A DNA stretch of 64,000 bases from Eutypella sp. D-1. Lineage: Eukaryota; Ascomycota; Sordariomycetes; Xylariales; Diatrypaceae. Position 1 is the stretch's first letter. Each line of letters starts with the position of its first letter. Shown here piece by piece: positions 1-14,280 of this stretch. Below the pieces are notes generated by a model. That model searched no databases. It was not told the DNA's origin and worked only from the letters and a program-made list of their open reading frames with translations. Both the position numbers and the translations under genes were made by a program. Where the stretch lies: positions 1,302,001-1,366,000 of the forward strand of contig JAJTTP010000006.1 in assembly GCA_023313575.1 (NCBI GenBank). Direction: 5' to 3'.

Positions 1-831
1 AGCCAGTCAGTGTATTATAATATACCAGGCTCTACCCGGAGCTCGGCCCCCGGCCCTACCTTGAAACATTCGTTGCAGATCTTGTAGAACATTAAAACAC
101 CTGGTGATTGGTACGTAATGATATAAAATTGATTCCTATATCCTTCAGACATTCCCGCCTCTTCCTACGGCCCGAATAAGCACCCAGCTACGAATTTATA
201 CGTTCATTAGTGATCCGCGAATAATACAAAGGGGCTGCTCGGCGACCTGTCTTTATACGACGAGGCCCTGACAGCGGCCTGGGGGGTTAAAAAGGGGTTT
301 AAGGCTGAGGTATCCGAATACCCCTACCTGTCTCTCGAAATCCAGATCTCTAAGACATGACCTTTTTCTGTATATGGGGCGCATCCCACGCAAAAGAAAA
401 CGAGACTTACGTTTCTCCCCCTGAATTCGAAACATGTCATGTTCCCTAGCATTAGGAGTCGCGAATTCTGGGCAAGCAAGCAGAAAACGACTTGGTACGC
501 TTGGTTATCATTGCACCTCTACAAGCTAGCTAGCTAAACATCGCTGGTTTTGTCTCCCTCCCCCTCCCCCCTAGCCAGGGTCCCAGATACATGATGACCG
601 TCCACTGGTCTAGGCAAGCAGGGAAACATGGACTAATAAAGGGGGTAGGTATGCATGTATTTCCATAAGAAGAACAAACCCATCAACATTTCGCTTTCCT
701 CTAGCGTCGAACGACTGCTAGAGGGAACTCCTAACGGGGAACAAAGCAAGAGATACCCTCGGTTTACCCGACCTCCGTTTCTAACCTAACCGAACAAAAC
801 GCTTATATCTATTTACCAGACGAGACGGACT
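1..831. other. intergenic, no gene seen
   Basis: No frame here has coding character. The region holds the 3' flank of the minus-strand dehydrogenase that ends at 832. Short AT-rich and pyrimidine stretches are present but nothing I can name. Confidence 0.6.
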
Positions 832-2349
<1,518 letters not shown>

Positions 2350-4585
2350 GGTGGCGGTAATATTTCTATCCTAAGCGCTGGGTAATAAAACGAATGGGAG
2401 CGAATAGATGCGATATAGCCGCCGGGAGCCGAGAAACCCTAAAAAACAAACAAAAGATATATCCTTACTCTATCCCAATACTACTACTTGACCAAAGAGG
2501 AACAAGGTGAGCTAAGTAAATAGCCAAAGACAAATGAATGGTAGAAATGGAAGAAGAGTAAAACGGATAAGTCAAGCACGTGAGAGAACGAACAGTTCAG
2601 AGAAAGAGGCCATGTATTTAAATAACTTGGAGGATAAAAAGAGAACGACCTCATATATAAACCAACCCGACTACCATACTAGGTACTACAGGTATGCATG
2701 TATATACCGTACCCGTAGTAGGTAGGGCAAGGACTTGCCGCATTCTTCCTTCTTCTTCCAGCAACCGGTACCTACCTATGATACCCGAAGAGCGTACATT
2801 CCTAAGGTACATACTTCTCAATAATAACTCAGGCTATGCCATGCACATTAAACCATGGATACTGGGTGGAGGGAAGGGGACTTATGGTTAAGCGCGGCTA
2901 GGCGGGTTCGTATGTGATGGTGTGTCCTTACTCCTTCTTTAGCGGATGGCGCCGAGCGCAACGGCGACGGACCGATTGCGACCTCCCAGTGGAGCGGATA
3001 TATGCGTGCTGGGTCTGGTCTGGGAGCTAGATACCAAGGTAGTAGTAGACTACCTACCTAGGAAGCGGTAGTAATCGGGCGGCAATCTGGAAGTGGCAGC
3101 CGGCTGGCCGATAAAAAGAAAAAGTCTATCGGTGTGGTGTTGCAGGTGTTGTGTTGTAGGTATTGTTGTGGTTGTGGTGGTGCCAAGGTAATGGTTTCTT
3201 TTTTGTTTGTCGTTGCATGTGAGAAAAAACAGGTAGGTCAGTGGCGATCCTTGTGCTACAAGATGGGAATAGACCTATTGGCTGGCCAGTAAGGCAAGAG
3301 GCGTAATTGACGGTTAGCTGAGCCGGTGCAGTAGGTCAATCATCTGGACGGGTACTACATGATCGCATTTAAAGGTTACAGTTGCCCAGGTGGAAGGTGG
3401 ATGCTGTTCAGATGCTGTTCAATCGGCATGTTTAAGTACCGATTCGGGAAAAGTACTTGAGTAGTTCCTTGAAGGTATTAGCCACGGTGTCTTCTCAAGG
3501 ATACCTAGGTAACCTTATATGAATTTACTGCTGAGCGCAGTACTCAAGAAACCCCGAACTGCTGCTGTTGCGAGAGACAGATATACAACACGCAGGTTGG
3601 TAGGTAACATTTACTTGAGAGAGGGTCGAGACAAACATAAGGGAGACAAAAATGATATATGACAGGTAGATCCATACACCTGGGCATACTTTGGGTAAAC
3701 TCATCCACCAATGAGGTCAAGTATGTCATCAGTATACAGAAGCATGATGATGGCAATATTTCCAAGGTTAAGGGCAGGCAGCAGGAATTGTAATAATACG
3801 TATCTCCTGTTTTGTATCTCCTGTTTTAGGGCCGTGGGCGGGGTGGGCAGGCCAGGCGGGGAGACCAAAGGGACCTCGGGAGGGACAAGACCTAGGACAA
3901 GGTTCCCCACGTAGGAATTTTTATATACCTACCTACTAGATACTATAAGCGGGCAAGCGGACAGTAACGGACTATGTACCTGAATGTCAGTGTATTTATA
4001 CCCCGAAATACAGTGGACCGCCACATCTTGCCCGAGCCTGGAAGGCCCATGCAAAGTAGTAACTGTGCTAGGGCAAACCCTAGGCACGTATCTACCCGCT
4101 GTGCCGCCCCTATCCCGCAATGATACCCCGAGAATCAATCGTTAGCCGGCAATCGTATCTTTTCGTTTCTTCCCGGGGGAACTCATTGAGACTAGCGAAT
4201 TCTTATGTGTGATCTATTCTTTTGCTTGCCGAATGAACATCGATGTGAATGGAACCAGGCAGGCTCTAAGAATTGTCCAAGGCTACAATCGCATGTGATC
4301 GAGTCAAGGGGTAGGTTACAGAAAGAACTTATCACTTCCAGAATGGCTGCGACCTATCTGTCTAGATGTGCAACGCAACGCCTATGTGCTATCATACCTT
4401 AGTAGTACATTGGCAGACATCACGATGTGACACGATTTCGCTGGCGGCCCTGAGGGTGGTAGCCGCACTAGCCTACCACCCGCCTCAGGATCTCAGGTCG
4501 TGGATAGTTCGTGTTCCTCCACCTGGACACGAAGTCGTCTCGATTGACTGGGTGCAAGGGCCGTTAGTCAGTCGTCATGGCAATT
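2350..4585. other. intergenic region with SDR promoter
   Basis: No gene recognised in 2.2 kb. It carries the upstream region of the SDR gene and the 3' flank of the dioxygenase. A GT-rich stretch lies at about 3135-3185. A perfect TACCTAGGTA palindrome lies at 3502-3511, and related CCTACCTAGG at 3052-3062. Confidence 0.5.
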
Positions 4586-6381
4586 TTACGGGGAGATGAT
4601 ATGTTTGCGTAAGCCCATGTGCACTGCACTGTGTCTTATCTGCTTGGCGGGTAGTTTAGGGGATGAACCTACTGTAACCTCCGCATATTCTCCGGACGCC
4701 GGTAAACGCGCTCCTGCCGTGCAGCACCCGCCAATTATCGAAGACTATGGGATGCTTGTTAGTGGGATGCCACAGAAAAAGCAATGCGATACACTCGATG
4801 CACTTACTCAGGACGTGACCTGGCTTGAGTTGGAACCAGTACTCAATTGACTTCCTCGTGAGGATTTCATTCCACTTCCTCGCCGCATCGTACCACTCGT
4901 CCGGTGAGTACTTGCCACCGAAGGGCACGACGCCCCTATCGTCGTTGTTCCATCGGACCCGGTGCAACTGGCCCGTCACCTCGTCTACCTCGAGGACCGG
5001 GTATAACTTGTCCGGCGAAATTGTGATCCCCTTGTTGCCGCTAGCATGCCAGGGCAGTCTTACGCTACGGAGGATCTCGAAAGCCTTTGGATCTTCTGCC
5101 TTTAGGATGTTCGCGGCATGAAACCCATCCACGAGCAGAGACTGGCCGCCGAGACTCTTCGACCCGCTCTGTTCGGCACCGGGATCGATGTGGGACAAGA
5201 GATGGAAGGATTGGAGCCCAGCTGGGTCAGTGAAGTAAGTCGTATCAGTATGCGCTGCCAACGCTATGTTAGTGTAGGCTGTGTCTGCCATGGCGAGGTC
5301 GGGAATGAAGTCGTAGAAGCCACCATAGTGCGTCTGTCTAATGAAGGCAATCTTCTCAAGGACACGCTCGGTGGGCTCTGCAGATTCCGTCGGCACTGAT
5401 GTCACAAACGCGAGACCATTGCGTTTCTAAGCGGCAGAAGTAAGCAGGAGACACAAATACCGTGTCGACAGCAATATGCGCAACATACAATCAGGTCAGT
5501 GAGACGGCCAACCGCCTCCTCCTCATTTACGGAGATGTCCTTGAAGTCCACGGAAGGAGGCCATGTGGTAGCGTTCTCAGGACCATTGGCTCCAAAGTAC
5601 TCGATACTAACGATGTGAGCCAAGGATGATATAACGTGGGTTGAATGGGACGCACTCAGCTAGTTCAAGCTCCGGCTTGTCTGAGTGAAGATAGGACTCA
5701 AGGAATTCCCAGGGGTAGAAGCTTTCGTGCGAATTCGCCGACCCTATAAGTTTAAGCATGCGAGATCCATCCACGGCGGGAGAGACTTACATTGAACCTT
5801 CACACCGTCCTGAGTCGTATTGACTTTCAAGGGCCGGACGTCTGCGGGTATCTAGTTTCGAGGTCAGGGTCTGCACACATGTATAGCAATGCGCCATACC
5901 GACCTTGAATGTATCGAAGTTCCTCTGCATAGTGTCTTGGTTGACACAACTACTGCACCGACAATTGTCGCTATCCTTTCTATAAGCCGGGCTGGTACTA
6001 TCATCACCGGTATTTGTAGTCTACCCACCGTAACCACATATTCGGGCTAAAGGGATACTGGCGTAAGCGCTCTGTAACTGTCGCAGAAGCCCGGGCACAA
6101 TTACAATGCAATTACTCACAGGGAACTTCTCTTCAGATTGGCAGACTTTGCATTGTAAGCAAACGACAGAGATCCGGCCGTGGCAGATACAGTTGGTCTT
6201 TCCACGGAGCTTGCCAGGCCTCTTCTATACAAGAGCGATGGGCCATGCCAGGACTGATGACGACCGAATATCGACCTAGAAACTAGTAAGTTATCTAGAA
6301 CTATGCCTTTTAAAAATAGGGGGTAGCCAAAAACCTCATTGTGAGCTGCCGCGAGCAGCCTATCAACCTTGTACGGCTCAT
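4586..6381 (-). CDS. trimethyllysine dioxygenase, mitochondrial
   Basis: Ten exons fit one frame: 6335-6381, 6120-6275, 6029-6046, 5904-5970, 5791-5851, 5656-5743, 5489-5606, 4808-5426, 4673-4744 and 4586-4623, for about 427 residues, the usual family length. The enzyme is an Fe(II)/2-oxoglutarate oxygenase that hydroxylates N6-trimethyllysine, the first step of carnitine synthesis in mitochondria. Visible signatures: WLRDNCRCSSC near the N-terminus (assembled over exons 3-4), THYGGFYDF, the iron-binding HTD in AAHTDTTYF, and the distal His in FDNWRVLHGR restored by removing intron 8. The N-terminus is rich in Arg and lacks acidic residues, with YRRGLAS resembling a mitochondrial cleavage site. 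Exon 3 would be only 18 nt. The first donor (GTTTTT) and the final short exon are the least certain parts. No other carnitine gene is adjacent. Confidence 0.85.
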
Positions 6382-7555
6382 GTTGGGGGTGTATAGGCAG
6401 CCGAGGCGGGACGAAATGCACCTTGGGAAAGGGGCTCCCCAGCCTTGTTTTACTACGTGTAGATACCACGTATAGAGAGGCTTTCGAATAAGGGGGAGGG
6501 GTGGTGGGATGACTTGATGAGAGTTTCAAATGTTGCAATACCCAAGGCAAGTAAGAAGCTACTAATTACCAAGTTACTAACTCCCGAGGTCCAGCTACGT
6601 AGGTAGATGGTGGTAAGATGGAGCGGGATAACTAATCCACTTATAACCGACCCTGAAGAGTTTCTAAATGTCTTTCACGCCCTTAATGCCCACTAGCCCC
6701 CACATGATCGGATCATTCCTTTTCCCCTTTCTTTAAGGCTTCAATTTGCATCAAACCTTGTGCGAAGGTAAGCTTAAGTAGTTGTCATAGTAAATAAATA
6801 AGCAATACTTAGCACTTATCCACCCGATAAGTTATAAATCCAGCCGGGAGTGGGACAGTAGCCCTCGACTAAACTACCGTCTCGCCGGGAGTTGGAGCCC
6901 GGATTTGCGGCCCAGTGGGATTAGTCCCGATCTTTGCCGACGCTTCCCTTTCTTGCAAATTTGATCTCAGAAGCGTGCCCAGACACGCCCCAAGATATAC
7001 AATAACATTGATCACCGGCGCGTAGAAAGGATATGCAGAAGAGATGGTCATTGATTACGCCCAGGATGTTGTGGAATCCAAAAGGCAGTAAAGGCAAACC
7101 GGGTACGACAATTGTAGGGATGTCGTTGCCTGAGCGTCTTCATCGTCTGAAGTTTGAATGCCGGTCTTGAACACGAAGGCAGTCACCAAAGAGTCTTAGA
7201 TGTATGCAAAGATGTCTCGACGGCGAATTTCCTCGGGATAGTGGTTGGGAGAAGAATAAAGAATTTCTACCTACGAGTAGTTGCCTAAGTTCCTATCTTT
7301 AATCTTTACAGTAGGTTCTGGGAATCCATTTCTTCAAGTCTAACGCTATGCTCTTTGTCCGCTCGACGTCTTTGCTTGGGATGGGGATATCGAGCTGGAA
7401 AATGCACACATCTTCGAGATGCCTCGCAAAATAAGGCTCGGGTCCATGATCAGGACTATAACAGGAATCATGGAGCCTAAGAACAGTGGTCATGACATTA
7501 TATCCCCATCATCAGCGCCTCGTCCACGGTTGTTTCGTAAGCGAACCAAGATACA
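6382..7555. other. divergent intergenic region
   Basis: This lies between the head-to-head starts of the dioxygenase (minus) and a membrane protein (plus), so it should hold both promoters. Two short ATG-started minus-strand frames (6869-7051, 60 codons; 7299-7493, 64 codons) have no recognisable motif, and I do not call them as genes. Confidence 0.5.
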
Positions 7556-9540
7556 ATGGATTACCAAGAGCAGAACCACCCACCCGATCTAGAAATGGGT
7601 GATCACGGCAAACCACCCCGTGATGGGATGTATTACGTACGAGATTTCACGTACCGAGTAGTACCGCTGTGCGCGCTGATTCTGGTGTTCTTCTCGGATG
7701 GCGCGATACTTGTCTGCACGTTGGCCTTCGACAAGCCCATCCCGAGGCAGGGAGCGATCGTGGTGTCTGGTATACTAGCAGTCCTCTTCCTCCTTTTCGG
7801 CATCGGCGGGATGTACATCTATCATAGAAGATATTATCCTCTACCTCCGAAGGGCTCCCCGCCCATCATTCGGTCCCGACCTCCCTCAAACACCCAGTGG
7901 CACAGGAGGTTGACCAATACGACGCTGAAGCTCCTGCGACCTCTTGCAAAGCGTATGGGCAAACATGGGACTATATTTGAAGATCCTGAGAGTGCTACGC
8001 AGAATACTCCAATCAGAAATCGCCGAGATGATGAGACAGTGCCCGTTGACAATCCTGACAGGCTCACAGTTGCCCACCCCTCCCCAAGAACATATGTGAG
8101 TGAATCCCGTGTTAAGTGTTCGTCCTGAAGGTCACTGACAAATGACAGATGAGGGAAATGCAACTGTATGCCGAGGTTTATCAGCCTTCACATACTAGAA
8201 ATACGAGCGACACCCACCGAAATGCACCGCCACGTCAAGCAGGGGAATCACGGATGAACCGCTCCCATCAGGCGCAAGGTGGAACAGCATCCCGTGCCCA
8301 TCGCCCTCAAACGAGACACCGCCCATCACAAGGTGGGCGCAATTATTCGCAGGAGTATAGAAGAGCGTATGGCGATTCCTACAATCACCGCCCGTCTCAG
8401 ATGAACCCGGGGACCCACGACACTCTGGATCGCGACCATGGGCGACCACGAAATCGAGGCCAAGGATCACCACCTGAACCAACGGGCTATGACCCTGGGC
8501 TCCCAGAGAGCCCCTTATCTGGGTACCATACGCACGGCGGACAATTCAACAACGGCCACTATGGCCCTCCGCCGCGGAGATCTCGGGGGCCTTTCGACAA
8601 CGACGTCCGCGTGAACCTGGTGCTTATGCCAGAGCATCTCAATGAGAGAGGGATGGATCTGCTCCGGCTAGAGCTGGGCATATTGACGGGCAAACACGCA
8701 CCGCACTCCGCGATTCCTAGGCCTATCCCAGACATCAACATGGCGGATGGCGACGGTGGGTTTCTTGCTGGTGAGGATGGTACCCGGGAGAAACACAATC
8801 CGCTCCCCGAAGTTGATGACGTGTATGAGAAACAATTATCATCGCCGCGAACCCCAGAGGACCAAGTTCTGGACACACGTACTGTTAAAATAGCGTCTCC
8901 TCAAACACCGAGGACAGCGGCATCCACAATCTCAGTAGCGGCGAAGCAAATGCCCAAGAGACAGCCAAGAAGAGGCGGCTCAGAGGGCAGTGGCAAGGGC
9001 TCGCAGCGGCGTAACAAGAAAGTCATTAAGAACAACGAGCAGGTGAAAACGACGGGCACGACAAGCACGATGTCGCCCGGCTTACCCAACAGCGAGTGGC
9101 GTCGTGAGGTCAACGTGCGAGTAGGCGAGATTGAGAGGACAGTGAAGACACTGCTAGCGTCGTCATCGGGGGCCTCAACTACCACCCCCATGACCCCGAG
9201 GCAGCCGAGAAGGGCGCGCAGAGGGGCGGGAACGCCGAGGCCGGCGGGGCCTGCCGCCATAGCGCCGCCTCTCCTCTCGACCATCAAGCCACCGCCCCAG
9301 GATTATGCGGGAGCTAGTCCGGCGACGGTGCGGCCTTCAACTCCTCCTCCCCCCGGCCATCCCCTTCCTGCTTCAGTATCATCGCTCCTGACTCCGCCCC
9401 AGCCGCGTGATACACCTCCCGCCAACCCCGTCTTCAACCGCGAGCCCGACACTTCGCGGGGGGGCAGCCAGCGAACGGCGACCACGGCTTCCGACCCGGA
9501 TACATCCTGGACTAGTGATAGTGTAACTAGCTGGAAATAG
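7556..9540 (+). CDS. two-pass membrane protein with long disordered tail, function unknown
   Basis: Two exons, 7556-8095 and 8149-9540. The 53-bp intron has GTGAGT donor, a CACTGAC branch site and CAG acceptor. The product is 643 residues. I do not recognise the family. After a short hydrophilic N-terminus there are two hydrophobic segments, about residues 36-57 (VVPLCALILVFF...) and 64-85 (GAIVVSGILAVLFLLFG), followed by a basic YHRRYY stop-transfer. The remaining roughly 550 residues are polar, low-complexity and rich in Pro, Ser, Thr, Gly and Arg. One short possible helix (RREVNVRVGEIERTVKTLL) lies about 150 residues before the end. The topology suggests a membrane anchor with a large, probably cytosolic, disordered region. 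It is divergently arranged with the dioxygenase gene. Confidence 0.75.
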
Positions 9541-10690
9541 TAACGGCTGTCGTTGACACATGGCAATAACCATCTTGAAAATGGCTAAATTTTGGGATAT
9601 CCATAATTTGTTTCTGGGAGTGGGTAGAAGTCTCAATGTTGCGAGGAACTGTGTGAAGTTGAGAACCACTGAAGCTCGATGGGTCCCCTAGAAAATAGCT
9701 ATACTAAAAAGAGAAAACGAAAGAAGCAATCTTTGAACTGTAAGTCGTTAAAAAGGTGCCTGATTTGAAATACTTGATACAGTAGGACGACAATGTTCCG
9801 GACTTAGGCCGATCGTGTTCTTTAACATCGCATCGTTTTATCCATTTACCAATTTGGCTCGGCGCCGGGACAACACGTTAGCGTACCGGGATCTCGTACT
9901 TGTACATCTATATTCCAAATCCGTCCTAAATCCACTGCAATTAAAGGCGGGACTTCCCAGGGGTTTTTATAGACGCCAAGGCATTATCGCTTACGCGGGA
10001 CCGTTGCTAGCGACGACTCCTTCGTTCGACTTGGCCCTAAGATCTAAACCGGATCAGAACGCTGGGAGATCCACCGGGCCATGCCCACGGCGGTGCACCG
10101 TCGAATCACGGGTGCGTCGTACATCGTTTCTGCATGCCTTTGAGCATTAGTCCAGCATCCTTCTGATGTCATCCCTGGTCTATTATACCAAGCCATCGCA
10201 CCTGGGGGGATTGTGTGGGATTTATAAAACTGTTTTGGACCCCACATCCGCCATGAGAAAACCGGCCCCCAACCCCCTTCCGTCGCCCGAGGCGAGAGAC
10301 CGGGCATTCGTATCTTGCGGTGATAGGGCACCAGAGTATGTATGTTTTACCTACCTACATGGGCTATTGGATCTTTATATATGTAGGGAGTATCGCCCGG
10401 GGTCGTTCTTGGCCGGATGAAGAATATGAGGCAGCAGCAGATCATACTATATATATATTTAGCCATGTCTAACCGTTCCGCGGTTCAGTCCGTGAGTAGA
10501 CAGCGTAGCAAAAAGGTATTTGGTCTTCGCTATGAGACATTACGTAGGACTTGTTCTTCCTACCTACAATCACCCTTCTCTGGTCGTATACGCCCTCCCA
10601 CCAACCGAGATCCCCCCCCCCCCCCTCCGGATACATGAGTAGACATAGGTGATCTACCTTACACGCCGCAAACGGGACCGATAGACAGTC

Positions 10691-10725
<35 letters not shown>

Positions 10726-10763
10726 TGATCAGCGGCCCCGAAACCGAAACAAACCAAAACACA
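9541..10763. other. intergenic, low-complexity tracts
   Basis: No gene seen. It contains a run of 14 C at 10612-10625 and a CAGA microsatellite (10683-10723) ending about 40 bp before the next start codon, so it probably lies in the 5' leader or core promoter of that gene. Confidence 0.5.
10683..10723 (+). repeat. (CAGA)n tetranucleotide microsatellite
   Basis: About ten tandem units of CAGA/ACAG, with one interruption (AGTC) near the left end. It sits just upstream of the ATG at 10764. Confidence 0.95.
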
Positions 10764-12109
10764 ATGGCGACGCCCGCGACGTCGACTGCAACGCCAGTGA
10801 TGATGACGACGGAGGCGCCGACGCTGCCGGGGGACTGGGAGCCGACGGTATCCGGGTGCCAGCGGACGGCGGACTTCTGGGTGTGGTTCTATAGCGCGCC
10901 GCTGGACGAGCGGACGGTGCTGGGCGGACCGTCGCAGATCACCGACTGCCTCGCGCCCACCTGGTCGCCCGAGCTCACCTACGCCGGCTCCCAGTGCCCG
11001 CCCAACTACACGCCCGCGTGCGAGGCTGACGCCGTCGTTACGTGCTGTCCTACGTAAGCCAACCAACCGACTTTTCTTTTTCTTCTTTTCTTTCCTATTG
11101 CCTCTTTTCCTATGTGCTTGCTTGCTTGCTTGCTTGTTCTTCCCCCCTATCTTGTTAAGAAGAAAACGTGTATTCGGGGCGACAAAAGGAAGGAGGGGGA
11201 AAACGCCGGGTTTCATTACCTAATGTGGTTCATTCATCCGTTACTTCATTTCCTTTCGCTGACCGCTGGCTCTCTATATAGGCTATACGATTTCGACTGC
11301 GTACGAACGGCGTCGAAGGCGCACTCGGACCAGTTCCGGTGCTCATCGCGGTTCGCGGAAGACGAGGCGAAGCAGAAGATCATGGTGACGGACTTCCAGT
11401 CCCACACCATGCGACAGGAGACGCGGGACGTGAGGGAGGGCCTGCACCTCTTCGCCCTCGCCATGCTGTACACGGCGCCGGCGACCGCGGTATGTTTTTT
11501 TGATGTGTCATCTCCTTTTCTTTTTCTTTCTCTGTAACCCCCCCCCCTCTTTTCGCTATCTTTACCCTCCGAATCAAAGAAACAAATGTTAAATCCTACG
11601 GAAAGAGATACGCTAACAAAGGTTTTCTCGCCGCAACACAGACGGACGACACGGTCGGGGCACCGACCAATTCAGGAGACGCGACGTTAGTACCCTCCGA
11701 CGAAGACGGCGGCGGCGGCGATGGCGGCGGTGGTGGCGGGGGCGTCTCGGTGGGCGTCGCGGTAGGGGCCGGAGTCGGGGCCGCAGCGGGATTCGTGCTC
11801 ATCTGCGCCGCCGCATGGCTGTTATTCCGGCGACACCGGCGGCGCCACGGCGTCGTCGTCGGCGAAGCGGAGCAACAGCAGCAGCAAAAACAGTACCCCC
11901 CACAACAGTATCCGCAGCAACACTATCACCAGCAACAACAGTATACGCAGCCGCAGAGTTACCAGCAGGAGCCGCTCGCTAACTACACGGCCTCAACCAC
12001 GGCCCCGGCCCCGGCCCCGGCTGAGGCCCCGGCAGGCAACTTCAGTTTGCCAACCGAACTTTCGGGAGGGGAGCTCGCAGAGCTGCCGGACAAGGGGCCC
12101 GGGTCATGA
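10764..12109 (+). CDS. single-pass membrane protein with Cys-rich N-domain and poly-Gln tail, unknown
   Basis: Three exons, 10764-11053, 11282-11489 and 11642-12109, give 321 residues in a continuous frame. Residues 1-170 hold about nine Cys (for example SGCQRT, SQCPPNY, CEADAVVTCC, DFDCVRT, FRCSS), suggesting a disulfide-bonded extracellular domain, although no classical signal peptide is visible at this start. A Gly/Asp-rich linker follows, then a transmembrane segment (VGAGVGAAAGFVLICAAAWLLF), an RRHRRRH stop-transfer and a Gln/Tyr/Pro-rich cytosolic tail. The architecture resembles fungal single-pass surface proteins, but I recognise no named domain. Intron 1 carries a CTTG repeat (about 11115-11138). 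The downstream neighbour is convergent. Confidence 0.8.
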
Positions 12110-12391
12110 AAATGATGAGGCAGAAGATTGGTGTGAGACAATTGGGTCGGGGGGGCTTGTGATTATACAATATCCCCATTTTGCGCCCAAATTTAGCTTA
12201 AGCGTTTGCACTGCATAGCCGTCGGTGTCATGGCCAATGATTAACTACCAAGCTACCATATGTAACTTGGCTTCTTTTAATACCATTTAATTGAATTTCA
12301 TTTCCCAAAACGTAATGACTGTCTCCCCTAACGCCTCTGTATCTACGGCTAGTACCTATATATGCCTGCCCACCTATCCCAGGGCGTTCGT

Positions 12392-14280
12392 TTACTGCTT
12401 CAAAAATCTATCCCAGAATGAGCCGGCGCCCTTCGCACCTGCGTCCGGAAGCGGGGACAACACAACCGTGTTCCACCTCTCCACGCCGTCGATGAAGACC
12501 TGGTACAGCAGACTGCTCTGGTCGCCCTCCATGTGCTTCTCGATTGTGATGGCACCGAACTTGGAGTTGCCGGTGTTGATGTACCTAATCGCGGATGTTA
12601 GCAAATCATCGGTCCGTGCATATCGGAGGGTGTTCAGTCAACATACTTCAGCTCAACGTCCTCCTCGTCCGTCTGCTTGTACGTGCCGATGGGCGAGTAG
12701 AACTGGTTCAGAGGGCTAGCCGAGAACTCGTGAACCGTGACACTCTCGGGCCACTTGCTGTCCTTCGGCGGGGGAAATGCGGTCGCACCAAATTCGTGGC
12801 GGTCGCCCGATAGAACGACGATGCCCACGCCCAGTTTCGCACTAGCGTCCCACATGGCTTCGAGAACCTTGCGGCGCTCCGCCAGGAAACCTCCCCAGGT
12901 GTCTCGTGTATTGACTCTCCAGTTTTTAGTGAACGGAACCGAGCTAGCGACGATCTTCCACTTCACGCCCTTAGGCTCGGGCCGCTGTAGCCAGTCGAGA
13001 AAATCCTCGAGTTGAATATCGCCCAACATGGTCTTGTTGGCGCTGTCGAACGGTTCCGAGTTGCTCGAACGGTACGACCTGGTATCCAGAAGGAAGAAAC
13101 TAGCAGGCCCCTGCGTGAAAGAGTAGTAGTTGGGGTTTTGACGCGCCAGCCGACCTGCGCTGGATCTCTTCGCAACAGGCGGATTCGCCGCAGCCTGGTA
13201 GTGATGGTAGGGGTCAACAGCTGTATCGTATACACCGGTAGAGTTGGCATCCCAGTCATTTTGGATCTCGTGGTCATCGAGTACATGGATCCAGCTAAGG
13301 TTCTGGCCCACCGCGGGCCAGTCAGGCGAAGCGTATACCTGGCGGTATTTTTGGCGGTAGCTCTCGATCGACTGGTCGAACTGCTTCGGGACATCGATGT
13401 AGATAAAGTCGCCTAGGAAGAGCATGAACTGCGCCCCAAGGTTCGGGAGCACCTTAGCCAGATGCTTCATACCGGGAAACGACAAGGGGTGGTCCAGAGG
13501 GTTGTACGGGAGTCGGGGGACGATGCATGATGTCGACAAGAACGTAAACTTCCCATCAAAAAGCTCTGGCATCTTTCCTGGGCGCGGAGCAGAGGTGAAT
13601 TCGCCGGTGTGGTTATTGGACGTTTTCCATTCGAAGGTTCGTTGACCTGAGTGACCCAGAGGAATGGTGACAACGGAGGTGAAGTCAGTCTCGTCAGTGG
13701 TCGACTTAACCGTGCCGGCAAACTTCCACAACGGGTCTCCGGAAGGGGCCTTCGTGTCCCTGGTGTGAATTTCGACCGTGACAGGCATTAAGGACTGGTC
13801 GGGCTCGCGAATGACTAGCTTTGCCTCGGTGTCCGAGACGTAGCCAACGCGAGCAAAGGAAAGATCATGGCTAGGGTATGACCATCGGGGGGTATAGACC
13901 ATATCAGTAACCATGGCGACACAGGCAACATTGATCAAGAAGGTCAAAATGGTGGCGACGAGGTTCTTGGGGTTGGGTAGACCGGTAACGAGCGTATGCC
14001 CAACAGTCGGCGAGTTCTCGACTATAAGCATTTTCTCCTCGATATCGACCTCCTCGTCAATGATAGCCTCGTCCGTGTTGTTGTTGGCGACATCTTCCGC
14101 GTTTACGAGCTTGTCGGTTACAGTCACGTCGATCTCGTCAACGACAGCGAATTTCGGATCGGTAAGGTAGTTCGTGATGAATGCTGGCACATAAACTGCG
14201 AAGAGTGTGTATATTATTTTCAATAATGGCTGGATTGGTCAGTAAAGGTTATATTGTACGCGCTCGCGCACCGACGCCAT
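12392..14280 (-). CDS. PhoD-like phosphatase, membrane-anchored
   Basis: Three exons, 14260-14280, 12647-14229 and 12392-12584, give 598 residues. The 21-nt first exon supplies the only plausible ATG. The intron after it has a CTGACC branch site and CAG acceptor. Two hydrophobic segments near the N-terminus (IIYTLFAVYVPAFITNYL; LVATILTFLINVACVAMV) suggest anchoring in the secretory pathway. The catalytic part shows PhoD/metallophosphatase motifs: TSCIVPRLPYN, FLGDFIYID, VLDDHEIQND, SFFLLDTRSYR and VLSGDRHEFG, providing Asp, His and Glu metal ligands. The family hydrolyses phosphomonoesters or phosphodiesters. Fungal members are poorly characterised, so the substrate is unknown. The 3' ends of this gene and the upstream membrane-protein gene converge within 282 bp. 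Confidence 0.88.

Noticed and set aside
6869..7493. Two short ATG-started minus-strand frames
   Set aside because: Sixty-odd codons each, no motif, and located in a divergent promoter region.
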